A stretch of DNA of 64,000 bases, from positions 1-64,000 of the forward strand of contig DASYXI010000041.1 in assembly GCA_035934995.1 (NCBI GenBank), written 5' to 3'. The position numbers were made by a program, and so were the translations under genes. Under the pieces are notes generated by a model. The model made no database searches. It was not told where the DNA came from and saw nothing but the letters and a program-made list of their open reading frames with translations. The DNA is from REEB95 sp035934995. Its GTDB lineage: Bacteria; Pseudomonadota; Alphaproteobacteria; ATCC43930; CGMCC-115725. Positions 52,036 through 59,995 of this stretch are shown one piece after another. How positions within the stretch are numbered: the first letter of the stretch is position 1; each line of letters opens with the position of its first letter.

Positions 52036-52638
52036 TTAGTCGCCGTGCGCGATCCGGCCGCTGTCCGGATCGACGGCGACTTCGCGCGGGCCACCATCCT
52101 GCGTCACGTTGGCGACAAATCCCGTACCGGCGGGGCGGATGGCGTTGACCTGCACGTAGCCGCGATTGGCCAGCACGTTGAGCGCACGCGTCTGGCGATC
52201 GGCGGCTGCGCTAGGCGGCGTGATGCGGCCGGTATCGGGGTTGATCGTGACGACGTAACTGCCGCGCGGATCATCGACCGTCGCTTCGAAGTTGCGGCCG
52301 ACCCGATGCATGTCGTGAAATTGTCCGTAGCCCGCCGCGGCCAGATCGTTGAGCGCCGCGACTTCGCGCCGTTGTTCTGCGGTGCTCGACGCCGCCATCG
52401 GATGTGATGGCTTAAATGCTTTTTTCGGCGGCACGGCCGGACCGGCGGTGGGATTGATCTGCGATAGCGAACGGGCGTCGGGCATCGGCGTGGCGACAGG
52501 CGGTGCCGCCACGTGTGGCGCTGGCGGGATCGGCGTCGGCGCCGGCTCGATCGGTACGCTCGCCGTCGGTGGATCCGCCATTGCCATGCCGGCAAATGCC
52601 CAGGTCAAAGCGACGGCGATGGTGAAGGCCCGTTTCAT
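52036..52638 (-). CDS. Secreted protein with two PepSY-like repeats
   Basis: A 200-residue protein with signal peptide ending GMAMADP. A Pro/Ala-rich segment (about 25-75) links to two related modules: ALNDLAAAGYGQFHDMHRVG with SYVVTINPDTGRI, and ALNVLANRGYVQVNAIRPAG with REVAVDPDSGRI. Each resembles a PepSY domain half. GAGGAGCGCG precedes the ATG at 52638. It is convergent with the FAH gene (3 bp apart). Periplasmic. Function unknown, perhaps a regulator or inhibitor domain. Confidence 0.7.
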   Translation of the reverse strand: MKRAFTIAVALTWAFAGMAMADPPTASVPIEPAPTPIPPAPHVAAPPVATPMPDARSLSQINPTAGPAVPPKKAFKPSHPMAASSTAEQRREVAALNDLAAAGYGQFHDMHRVGRNFEATVDDPRGSYVVTINPDTGRITPPSAAADRQTRALNVLANRGYVQVNAIRPAGTGFVANVTQDGGPREVAVDPDSGRIAHGD

Positions 52639-52661
52639 GGCGCGCTCCTCGTGGCGGCATA

Positions 52662-52678
52662 CGGTCGGGTGCCGACCG
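52662..52678 (-). promoter_or_regulatory. Hairpin upstream of the PepSY-like gene
   Basis: CGGTCGG (52662-52668) and CCGACCG (52672-52678) form a perfect 7-bp stem with a GTG loop, about 24 bases ahead of the start codon on the minus strand. It may be a leader structure. No function can be claimed. Confidence 0.3.
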
Positions 52679-52758
52679 CTCAAATTTGGCTCAATTGTAG
52701 GATTTTCGCGTAATTCTCGACAAGGCGGCCTATGACCAAACTGTGGCCGGCCGCTTGG

Positions 52759-52788
52759 TTGGGGTGAACCTGAATTTGGCGTTATAAT
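52759..52788 (+). promoter_or_regulatory. Housekeeping promoter candidate for the CBS protein
   Basis: TTGGGG at 52759-52764 and a perfect TATAAT at 52783-52788 with an 18-base spacer. The start codon follows 72 bases later. The -10 is unusually good for this GC-rich DNA. Confidence 0.4.
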
Positions 52789-52860
52789 TCTAACAAACCG
52801 GGGGAGCGGTTCGTCTGCCGCGCCGGCGCGAATCGCTCCAGCCCAACGTGGAGGGTCGCC

Positions 52861-53295
52861 ATGAACGTTAACGACATTCTCAAAGCCAAGGGCCGGGACG
52901 TTGCGACTGTCGCGCCCGACACCACCGTAACGGACGCGGTGCGGTTGCTGCATCGTCGTGGCATTGGTGCGCTCGTTGTCAGTGCCGACGGCAATAGTTT
53001 GGACGGTATCCTGTCCGAACGCGACATCGTGCATGCGCTAGCGGCGCACGGCGCGGCGGTACTCGACAGGCGGGTTGCCGAATTGATGACGCGCCGCGTC
53101 GTCACCTGCACGTCCAACGACACGATCGCCGAGTTGATGGGCGAAATGACGCGCCGCCGCATCCGTCATCTGCCGGTTGTCGATCGTGGCCATCTCGCCG
53201 GGCTCGTCAGCATCGGCGACGTGGTGAAGAACCGGCTCGAAGAAATGGAATCCGAAACCACGTCGCTCCGGCAGTTCATCGCCGGCGCGGCCTAG
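52861..53295 (+). CDS. Tandem CBS-domain protein
   Basis: A 144-residue protein of two CBS motifs (about 5-60 and 75-130), for example TTVTDAVRLLHRRGIGALVVSADGNSLDGILSERDI and DTIAELMGEMTRRRIRHLPVVDRGHLAGLVSIGDVV. No catalytic domain. Such small CBS proteins bind adenosine nucleotides and regulate others, or act in stress. GGAGGG precedes the ATG. It is convergent with the glycine-rich gene, with a hairpin terminator between them. Confidence 0.93.
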   Translation: MNVNDILKAKGRDVATVAPDTTVTDAVRLLHRRGIGALVVSADGNSLDGILSERDIVHALAAHGAAVLDRRVAELMTRRVVTCTSNDTIAELMGEMTRRRIRHLPVVDRGHLAGLVSIGDVVKNRLEEMESETTSLRQFIAGAA

Positions 53296-53301
53296 GACAC
53301 G

Positions 53302-53336
53302 AAAAACGGCGCCCCGCGAGATGCCGCGCGGCGCCG
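53302..53336 (-). terminator. Terminator between the CBS and glycine-rich genes
   Basis: CGGCGCC (53307-53313) pairs with GGCGCCG (53330-53336), continued by CGCG/CGCG after one mismatch, with a 6-base loop. On the minus strand it is followed by TTTTT (53306-53302), so it fits an intrinsic terminator for the minus-strand gene. It may also stop the CBS transcript. Confidence 0.6.
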
Positions 53337-53362
53337 CCCGAAGTTAAGTGTCCGCTTTCCGA

Positions 53363-53761
53363 CTAGTGGCCGCTGGTCCCGACGCTACCGCTGGCGCCCG
53401 CACCGGCAATGCCACCGATGCCGGGCTGACCTTGCGCGTTCACGCTGCTGCGCGTGTTTCCGGTCAGTCCTGGGTCGCCGTTGGTATTGCCTTTCAGCCC
53501 GGCGTCGCCGCTGGTATTGCCGGTAAGACCTGGATCACCAGAGACGTTGCCGTTGACCCCGGCCTTCGCACCCGTGGATACGCCTGCGCCGTTGACGCCG
53601 ACGCCGGCATTGACGCCGGCCCCGCTGCCGCTCTGAGCGAAACAGGGTGTCACGCCAACGGCGCTGCCGTGCGACGAGAAGCTTGGCAGGAAGAGGATCG
53701 TGGCCAACGCTGTTGCGCCGGCGATGGTGAACTTGGTCAAGCGGTGATTCGTCTTCATCAT
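53363..53761 (-). CDS. Secreted glycine/asparagine-rich repeat protein
   Basis: A 132-residue protein. Signal sequence with hydrophobic core (about 10-27) and likely cleavage near CFAQS (about 40-44). The mature part is low-complexity, with GVNGAGVSTGAKAGVNG followed by decapeptide repeats of the form NxxGDxGLxG (GNVSGDPGLTG, GNTSGDAGLKG, GNTNGDPGLTG). Repeats of this type suggest an extracellular or surface structural peptide, but no family is recognised. It is terminated by the hairpin at 53302-53336. Confidence 0.6.
   Translation of the reverse strand: MMKTNHRLTKFTIAGATALATILFLPSFSSHGSAVGVTPCFAQSGSGAGVNAGVGVNGAGVSTGAKAGVNGNVSGDPGLTGNTSGDAGLKGNTNGDPGLTGNTRSSVNAQGQPGIGGIAGAGASGSVGTSGH
53450..53570 (-). 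repeat. Tandem 30-bp repeats in the glycine-rich gene
   Basis: About three decapeptide units (NxxGDxGLxG) are encoded by 30-bp direct repeats that differ at a few positions. They could change number by slippage. Confidence 0.55.
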
Positions 53762-53994
53762 TGGATTACCTCCACGGGCGGTGCACGGAAGATTTCCGGA
53801 CGCTGAAAAAGGCGGCGCGCAGAGCGCGCTAGCCGAACTGCCGGTGGGGGGAGGATCGGCAGGGCGGCCAGGGCGCGCTCTACGCGTCTAGGCTCGATAT
53901 AACCCGGCTCTTAGGCAACCAAAGGGCGAAATGATGCCGCACAGATTGATCACGCCGTGTGACCGGATTCGGGCGATTCATGCCGTTGCGGCCT

Positions 53995-55047
53995 TCAGCC
54001 AACGACACGCAGCCGCGGCTTCGCGGTGGTGACCATCAGGTTGTAGATAGCTTCGTAATCGCAGGCCATGCGGCGCGCAGTGAAGCGCTCTTCGAAACGG
54101 CGGCGGATCTTGTCGCGCGGCAGGCGGTCGATTTTATGCACGGCCGCCGCGGCCGCCTCTTCATCGGCGACGATGAAGCCCGTCACGCCGTCTTCGACGA
54201 TTTCGGACACCGAACCACTGTCATAGGCGATCACGGGCGTGCCGCACGCCATCGCCTCAATCATCACCAGGCCGAACGGTTCCGGCCAGTCGATCGGCAT
54301 CAGCAACGCCTTCGCGCCGCTGAGGAACTCGGATTTTTCGCCGTCACCGATCTCGCCGATGAATTCGACGCCGGGCCGAGCGAAAAGCGGTTTGATCTCA
54401 CGCGCGAAATAGTCGCGGTCAACGCGGTCCACTTTCGCCGCGACCCGCAAGGGCGTTTTCGCCAGCGCCGCGATGCGGACGGCACGGTCGACACCCTTTT
54501 CCGGCGAAATTCGGCCGAGTACCGCCAGATATTCCGGCTCGATCGGAAGCGGCGTCAGCAGACCTTCCGGCAATCCGTGTTGCACGGTCCGCACCCAATT
54601 CGCGCTCGGCACCGGCTGCCGTTGCGCATCCGAAATCGACACCACGGGAACGTCACTGAACGTCTCGAAAACCGCCTGATGCTCGTTCAGATCGAGCCGC
54701 CCATGCAGCGTTGTGACGAACGGAGTCGCTTGCCGCGAAAAAAGGGAAAACGGGAAATAGTCCAGATGGAAATGGAGCAAATCAAACTCGGCCGCGCGCC
54801 GCCGAACCCGCTCCAGCATGACCATGTGCAACCCGATCGGATCGCGTATCGAGCTGTCGAGCCGTAAAGCCCGCTGCGACATCGGTTCGAGCTTGGCCGC
54901 CGTCACGGAATCGCCGCTGGCGAACAGCGTCACGTCGTGCCCGAGCGCCACGAGCTCCTCGGTCAGCCACGAGACGACGCGTTCGGTCCCCCCATAGAAT
55001 TTCGGCGGGATCGCCTCCGTCAGTGGCGCGATCTGAGCAATACGCAT
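53995..55047 (-). CDS. GT4-family glycosyltransferase
   Basis: A 350-residue GT4 (GT-B fold) enzyme. The N-lobe begins MRIAQIAPLTEAIPPKFYGGTERVVSWLTE (about 1-30). The C-lobe has VLGRISPEKGVDRAVRIAALA (about 178-198) and the nucleotide-sugar site PEPFGLVMIEAMACGTPVIAYDSGSVSEIVEDGVTG (about 255-290) with the E..GxP pattern. The start at 55047 is the natural one. The upstream extension is out of character. A cell-surface or small-molecule glycoside product is likely. Divergent from the ABC exporter. Confidence 0.87.
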   Translation of the reverse strand: MRIAQIAPLTEAIPPKFYGGTERVVSWLTEELVALGHDVTLFASGDSVTAAKLEPMSQRALRLDSSIRDPIGLHMVMLERVRRRAAEFDLLHFHLDYFPFSLFSRQATPFVTTLHGRLDLNEHQAVFETFSDVPVVSISDAQRQPVPSANWVRTVQHGLPEGLLTPLPIEPEYLAVLGRISPEKGVDRAVRIAALAKTPLRVAAKVDRVDRDYFAREIKPLFARPGVEFIGEIGDGEKSEFLSGAKALLMPIDWPEPFGLVMIEAMACGTPVIAYDSGSVSEIVEDGVTGFIVADEEAAAAAVHKIDRLPRDKIRRRFEERFTARRMACDYEAIYNLMVTTAKPRLRVVG

Positions 55048-55250
55048 CGGGAAACCTCCGTTCAAATTCGCTACGAATGCGGAAGAGCAAAGCAGGCGGG
55101 CGCCGTAACTCTTCTCGTTTTGTGTCGGCAGTAATGTCGCTACCGAAAACGGCGTATTTCGGGCATCGGCCAAAAACGCGGATTTGTCACAGCAGTTGCA
55201 ATCGCGATCGCCCATCATTTGAACACGATCATCATCTACGTTTCCTGCCA

Positions 55251-57014
55251 ATGAACCCGATCACCACCTATGCTTCCCGTCCGCTGGCTTTCTTTTGGCG
55301 CTACGTCGCCCGGCGTCCTATTGGGCATATCGCGATTTTCCTGTCCGTGCTGGTGGCCGTCAGTTGTTCAGTCAGCCAGCAATACGGCGTCAAGTTTCTC
55401 GTCGACACTTTGGCGTCAGGCCCGGCGGCGGCGCACCTCTGGCAAGCATTCGCGTTGTTGGTCGCGCTGATCGCCGCCGACAATCTGCTGTGGCGCGTCG
55501 GCGGCTTCATCGCCAGTCGGACATTCGTCGCCGTCACCGGCGACATTCGCAGCGACCTGTTTCGTCACCTTACTGGCCACGCTCCGCACTTCTTCAATGA
55601 GCGGCTACCCGGCATGTTGAGCGGCCGCATCACCGCAACGTCGAATGCGGTCTTTACGGTCGAAAACATGTTCATGTGGAACGTGTTGCCACCATGCCTC
55701 GCCACCCTGGGCGCGATCGGCTACCTCGCGTTGGTCAGCCCGGTGATGACGGCAACCATTGCAGCGGTCGCTGCCCTGCTCGTCGTCATCTTGTTCCGCC
55801 TGGCGGCCGCTGGCACGCCGTTGCACCGCGGCTTTGCCGATAAAGCGGCGCGTGTCGATGGCGAGATGGTCGACGTCATCGGCAACATGCAATTGGTGCG
55901 CGCGTTCGGCGGGCTCGCGCGCGAGCACCGGCGATTCGAGGCTGCGGTCGGACAGGAAATGACGGCGCGCCGCAAAAGTCTGTTCTATCTCGAAAAGCTC
56001 CGGCTCATCCATGCCGTCATCACCATCATTCTGACCCTCGTTCTGCTCGGTTGGGCGCTGCTGATGTGGCAACACGGCGCGGCGACCACCGGCGACGTCG
56101 TTCTCGTCTGCACTCTCGGCTTCACCATTCTGCACGCCACCCGCGACCTTGCCGTCGCGCTCGTCGACGTGACGCAGCACATGGCCCGTCTGAGCGAAGC
56201 GATCGAGACGCTATTGGTGCCACATGCGCTGACCGACCATCCGGAGGCCGCCGTCTTCCGTCCGGTCGGTCACGGTGTCGTCTTCGATCGCGTGTCGTTC
56301 GCGTATTCGGGCGGACGCACGGTATTCCGCGATTTTAATCTCCGCTTCGCTGCCGGCCGCCGCACCGGCCTGGTTGGCGCATCTGGCGGCGGCAAGTCGA
56401 CGATCTTCATGCTGCTCCAGCGCTTCCATGCCGTGCAGGGCGGCCGCATCATGATCGACGGCCAAGATATTGCCCGGTTGAAAGAAGACAGCTTGCGCGA
56501 CGCCATCGCCTACGTACCGCAAGATCTGTCGATGCTGCACCGCTCTGTCCTCGAGAACATCCGGTACGGCCGGCCGGACGCGAGCGACGCCGATGTCGCT
56601 GCCGCGGCACGCGCCGCGTTGTGTGACGATTTTATCTCGGCCTTGCCGCAAAGCATCGATACGCTCGTCGGCGAACGCGGCGTCATGCTGTCCGGTGGTC
56701 AACGCCAGCGCATTGCCATCGCGCGCGCCTTGCTCAAGGATTCGCCCATCCTGCTGCTCGACGAGGCGACATCATCGCTCGATCCGGAGTCGGAGGAAAT
56801 CGTGCGCACGGCACTCGATCGGTTGATGCGCGGCCGCACCGTGATCGCCATTGCTCATCGTCTCGCGACGCTGCGCGGGTTCGATCGTATCGTCGTACTC
56901 GACAAAGGTCGCGTCCTCCAAGACGGCACGCCGCACGATTTGTCGCGCCGCGACGGCCCCTACCGTGATCTGCTCATGCGCGAAATGACCCGTCTCGGTC
57001 AGCGCGCCGCCTAG
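55251..57014 (+). CDS. ABC exporter (fused membrane and ATPase domains)
   Basis: A 587-residue half-size ABC exporter. Six membrane segments (about 25-315) are followed by the ATPase: Walker A GASGGGKSTIF (about 378-388), YVPQDLSMLHRSV Q loop, signature MLSGGQRQRIAIARAL (about 481-496) and Walker B SPILLLDEATSSLD. The start ATG at 55251 follows TTTCCTGCCA without a strong ribosome site. Dimerises to export lipids, glycans or drugs. Its stop overlaps the stop of the convergent otsB by 4 bp. Confidence 0.9.
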   Translation: MNPITTYASRPLAFFWRYVARRPIGHIAIFLSVLVAVSCSVSQQYGVKFLVDTLASGPAAAHLWQAFALLVALIAADNLLWRVGGFIASRTFVAVTGDIRSDLFRHLTGHAPHFFNERLPGMLSGRITATSNAVFTVENMFMWNVLPPCLATLGAIGYLALVSPVMTATIAAVAALLVVILFRLAAAGTPLHRGFADKAARVDGEMVDVIGNMQLVRAFGGLAREHRRFEAAVGQEMTARRKSLFYLEKLRLIHAVITIILTLVLLGWALLMWQHGAATTGDVVLVCTLGFTILHATRDLAVALVDVTQHMARLSEAIETLLVPHALTDHPEAAVFRPVGHGVVFDRVSFAYSGGRTVFRDFNLRFAAGRRTGLVGASGGGKSTIFMLLQRFHAVQGGRIMIDGQDIARLKEDSLRDAIAYVPQDLSMLHRSVLENIRYGRPDASDADVAAAARAALCDDFISALPQSIDTLVGERGVMLSGGQRQRIAIARALLKDSPILLLDEATSSLDPESEEIVRTALDRLMRGRTVIAIAHRLATLRGFDRIVVLDKGRVLQDGTPHDLSRRDGPYRDLLMREMTRLGQRAA

Positions 57015-57790
57015 GTCGCGGCGAGGAAGGCGTCGAGCCAGCGGATTACGCCGGCGACGCTGTCGAGCCGATAGCGCGCGATGCTCTCACCGCCGCCAAC
57101 ATGGATTGCGATTCCATCCAACCGATTGGCGACTGCGAACCCCGCTTCGTCCGTCCAATCGTCGCCGACGAAGACCGGCCGCTTGCCGCGGAATTCGGGC
57201 TCGGCGAGGTATGTCTCCACAGCGTGACCCTTGTCGGTGCCGCGCGGGCGCAACTCAACCACCATCTTGCCGGTCAGCATAATCAGCTGATTTTCGGAGA
57301 GCAGCACGGCCCGTTCGGCGACGCGCCGGCAGGTGTCGGCAAGCTCGGGCCGGTCGCGATAGTGGATGGCGATGGCCAGGCTTTTGTCTTCGATGGTTAC
57401 GCCCGGTGTCAGGGCCGCAAATTGACGAATCACCGGCCAGACGAGTTCGAGCGTCGGGTCGGCGCGGGGCCGGTGAATGACGCCGCTGGCGCTGCGGCGT
57501 TCCAGGCCGTGATTGCCCGCCGCGGCGCCGGTGTAGCCGGCAAGCCGGCGCGTGAGATCGGCGAGCGGACGGCCGCTGATCACCGCGACTGCACCATCAA
57601 GTCTGGTGGCGATGCGTTGCAGCAACGCAGGCAGGTCCGACGCGACCGCGATGCGGTCGGGTGCACCGGCGATCTCCACTAGGGTGCCGTCGAAATCGGT
57701 GAACAACGCGTCGCCGCGCGCCAGCAGCGGCGGTTGCGGCGTGGCGGTCGTGCTGGGGGCGATTACCAACGGTTCCTCGCCATCGGCCAT
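57011..57790 (-). CDS. otsB: Trehalose-6-phosphate phosphatase
   Basis: A 259-residue HAD phosphatase with OtsB features: motif I LFTDFDGTLVEIA (about 29-41), VISGRPLADLTRRLAG (about 71-86), and motif III/IV FVGDDWTDEAGF (about 203-214) with GIAIHVGGG. It converts trehalose-6-phosphate to trehalose, an osmoprotectant. Start at the ATG at 57790. The open frame upstream (to 57883) is less likely. No otsA in the window. The gene is convergent with the exporter and shares a divergent intergenic region with the ECF sigma gene. Confidence 0.88.
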   Translation of the reverse strand: MADGEEPLVIAPSTTATPQPPLLARGDALFTDFDGTLVEIAGAPDRIAVASDLPALLQRIATRLDGAVAVISGRPLADLTRRLAGYTGAAAGNHGLERRSASGVIHRPRADPTLELVWPVIRQFAALTPGVTIEDKSLAIAIHYRDRPELADTCRRVAERAVLLSENQLIMLTGKMVVELRPRGTDKGHAVETYLAEPEFRGKRPVFVGDDWTDEAGFAVANRLDGIAIHVGGGESIARYRLDSVAGVIRWLDAFLAAT

Positions 57791-57842
57791 GGGTGCGATC
57801 CGAGCGGCCAATTGTGGCGGATTTCGGACGCGCGTTGATGCG

Positions 57843-57885
57843 GCGTGCAGCGCGGTTTTGTCACGAGTTGAGCCGCGCTGCACGC
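57843..57885. promoter_or_regulatory. 13-bp perfect inverted repeat between otsB and the ECF sigma gene
   Basis: GCGTGCAGCGCGG (57843-57855) and CCGCGCTGCACGC (57873-57885) are exact reverse complements separated by 17 bases, in the short intergenic region shared by otsB and the ECF sigma gene. It is too long to be trivial and has no T tract, so an operator or leader structure is more likely than a terminator. Confidence 0.5.
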
Positions 57886-57918
57886 GGTATTTGTGCCATT
57901 CGGAATGGACATCAGCGG

Positions 57919-58461
57919 ATGAACGCGACTCTCGAGCGATCGATCCGGCAGCACATCACCGATTTGCGTCGCTACGCGCGCACGTTGGCCGGACGCGCCG
58001 GCGACGCCGACGAACTTGTCCAGGAATGTCTTGTGCGTGCGATTGCAGGAACGCGGCTGTGGACGCGGATCCGTGATCCGCGCGCCTATCTATTCGCCAT
58101 TATGCACAACGTCTATGTCGACTGGCTCGCAAGCCGGCGGCGGCAGCAAAGCTATATCGAGTTGCAGCTTGCTGTTCACGCCGGCGATTCATGCACGGAG
58201 GCACAGATGGTAGCAGTGGAGACCAAGGACCTCGAACGCGCATTGTCGTACCTTCCGCACGAACAGCGTGAAGTCGTGCTGATGGTCGGGCTCGAGGGCA
58301 TGAGCTATCAGCAGACCGCCGAGGCTCTGGATATACCGGTCGGCACGGTCATGTCGCGCTTGTCGCGCGGCCGCGCAACGCTTCGCCATCTCACCGATGG
58401 CAAGAAGCGCCTGCCGGCGCTGCCGACGCCGGTGCGGCGCAGTCATCTGCGCGTCGTCTGA
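57919..58461 (+). CDS. ECF-type RNA polymerase sigma factor
   Basis: A 180-residue sigma-70 family factor (region 2 about 12-75: GDADELVQECLVRA and RDPRAYLFAIMHNVYVD; region 4 about 105-155: ALSYLPHEQREVVLMVGLEGMSYQQTAEALDIPVGTVMSRLSRGR). The Q-rich linker between them is short and no region 3 is present, so it is an ECF factor. The start at 57919 follows GGAATGG. An anti-sigma-like gene lies at 61066, separated by two sugar-nucleotide genes on the other strand, and may be its partner (inference). Confidence 0.88.
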   Translation: MNATLERSIRQHITDLRRYARTLAGRAGDADELVQECLVRAIAGTRLWTRIRDPRAYLFAIMHNVYVDWLASRRRQQSYIELQLAVHAGDSCTEAQMVAVETKDLERALSYLPHEQREVVLMVGLEGMSYQQTAEALDIPVGTVMSRLSRGRATLRHLTDGKKRLPALPTPVRRSHLRVV

Positions 58462-58501
58462 AGTGCGACCGTCGCCGGGCCGCTCGGCGGCCAGCCGCAA
58501 G

Positions 58502-59995
58502 CTAACTTTCGGAGATGTCTTCGAGAGCGCCGGCTGCCACGCGGCTGCGTTCGAGTTCCTGGCGGAGCGCCTGTTTCATCCGCACAAGGCCAGCTTCGGT
58601 TGTGCCTTCGCAACGGGCGAGCAAGGCGGCGCGGTGGCGCGACGCGCGCAATAGCCACCAGCCTTCGTCAGCTTTGAACCGGACGCCGTCTATGGCGGTG
58701 ATTTCGGCCCCGGCCGCGGTCAGCCGCGCGCCGATCTCATCAATCACCGCATTTTTGCGGTCATCGGCGCACAACAGAGCCAGCTCGGGAATGTCGAACA
58801 TCTGGGGCAGGCCGTCTCGCAATGCCGCGAGGCTGCAATCGGCGCGCGACACCACATTCATGAGTCGCACGGCCGCATAGAGCGCGTCGTCATATTGGCC
58901 GTCCTGATCGCCGAAAAAGACATGCCCATTGGCTTCGCCCGCCAGGAGCGCGCCAGTTTCCGCGACCTTGACCTCGATCGCGCTACGGCCCGCGCGTGTC
59001 ATCACTGGCACGCCGCCGAGCCGGGCAATCTCGTCGAAGAAGGTCTGGCTCGCGCCAACGTCGCCAACGATCGCCGCGCCCGGATGGGCCTGAAGAACGT
59101 CGCGCGCCAGCAGCAGCAGCGTCTGGTCGATACGAAGAATACGCCCTTCGCCGTCGACGACACCAAGACGGTCGCCGTCACCGTCGAAGGCGACGCCGAT
59201 ATCGCATTCCTCGGCGACGACGATCTTGCGCAATCGTTCGAGCGCGTCGGGCCGCGTCGGATCCGGTCGATGGTCGGGAAAGGTGCCGTCGACCATCTCG
59301 TTCAACAGAACATGGCGCCCGGGAAGGCGGGTGCACAGCTTGGTCAAGACCGCACCGACGGTGCCATTGCTTGCGTCCCACGCCACGGCGAGCGGATGTT
59401 CAAGCATAAGCGCTTCGCTCAGCCGCTCGACATAGGCATCGAGCATCGGCCGGTTGAGCATCAGCCCGTCGCCCGATGCGAACGCGCCGCGCGCGGCGAC
59501 GTCGCCGAGCTGACGAATCTCGGCTTGCGTCAACGATCGACCGCGCACGCTCAGTTTGAATCCATTGTATTCGGCCGGATCATGCGATCCGGTCACCATC
59601 ACCGCCGCGTCGGCGCGTAGCTGTATGCGCGCAAATTGCAGCATCGGCGTCGGGCCGAGGCCGACGCGCGCGACCTGCATTCCGGCCGTAATCATACCGC
59701 GCGCGAAAGCGACAGCGAGCGCGCGCGACGTCACCCGACCGTCGAATCCCAGGACTGTGGTCCGTCCGCCGCGTTCGGCGACAAGCGTTCCGAAGGCGGC
59801 GCCCAGCGCGGCGGCGTCGGTGGCGTCGAGTGTCTGACCGACGATTCCGCGTATATCCTCGTCGCGGAGAATGGCCGGATTGACGGCACGTGCGCCGATC
59901 GCCTGCGCGGACGTCAGCGACGGCAGACGCTCGGGACGCACGCGCCCTCGCGCGACCGCGCCAACGGCGCGATAGGGTTGCCCGTTGGTCATCAA
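58502..59995 (-). CDS. manB: Phosphomannomutase/phosphoglucomutase family protein
   Basis: A 497-residue phosphohexomutase. Active-site Ser137 in TGSHDPAEYNGFK, metal-loop VAFDGDGDRLGVVD (about 262-275), and the sugar-recognition GEANGHVFFGDQD (about 357-369). The site motif is usually TASHNP or TGSHNP; here HDP, and GEANGH replaces GEMSGH. The enzyme interconverts hexose 1- and 6-phosphates and would supply GDP-mannose or UDP-glucose. It overlaps the GalU gene by 4 bp, so they are coupled. Confidence 0.85.
   Translation of the reverse strand: MMTNGQPYRAVGAVARGRVRPERLPSLTSAQAIGARAVNPAILRDEDIRGIVGQTLDATDAAALGAAFGTLVAERGGRTTVLGFDGRVTSRALAVAFARGMITAGMQVARVGLGPTPMLQFARIQLRADAAVMVTGSHDPAEYNGFKLSVRGRSLTQAEIRQLGDVAARGAFASGDGLMLNRPMLDAYVERLSEALMLEHPLAVAWDASNGTVGAVLTKLCTRLPGRHVLLNEMVDGTFPDHRPDPTRPDALERLRKIVVAEECDIGVAFDGDGDRLGVVDGEGRILRIDQTLLLLARDVLQAHPGAAIVGDVGASQTFFDEIARLGGVPVMTRAGRSAIEVKVAETGALLAGEANGHVFFGDQDGQYDDALYAAVRLMNVVSRADCSLAALRDGLPQMFDIPELALLCADDRKNAVIDEIGARLTAAGAEITAIDGVRFKADEGWWLLRASRHRAALLARCEGTTEAGLVRMKQALRQELERSRVAAGALEDISES

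Noticed and set aside
53450..53570. Tandem repeats resembling a CRISPR array
   Set aside because: The repeats are in frame, encode a decapeptide and have no spacers. They are protein repeats.
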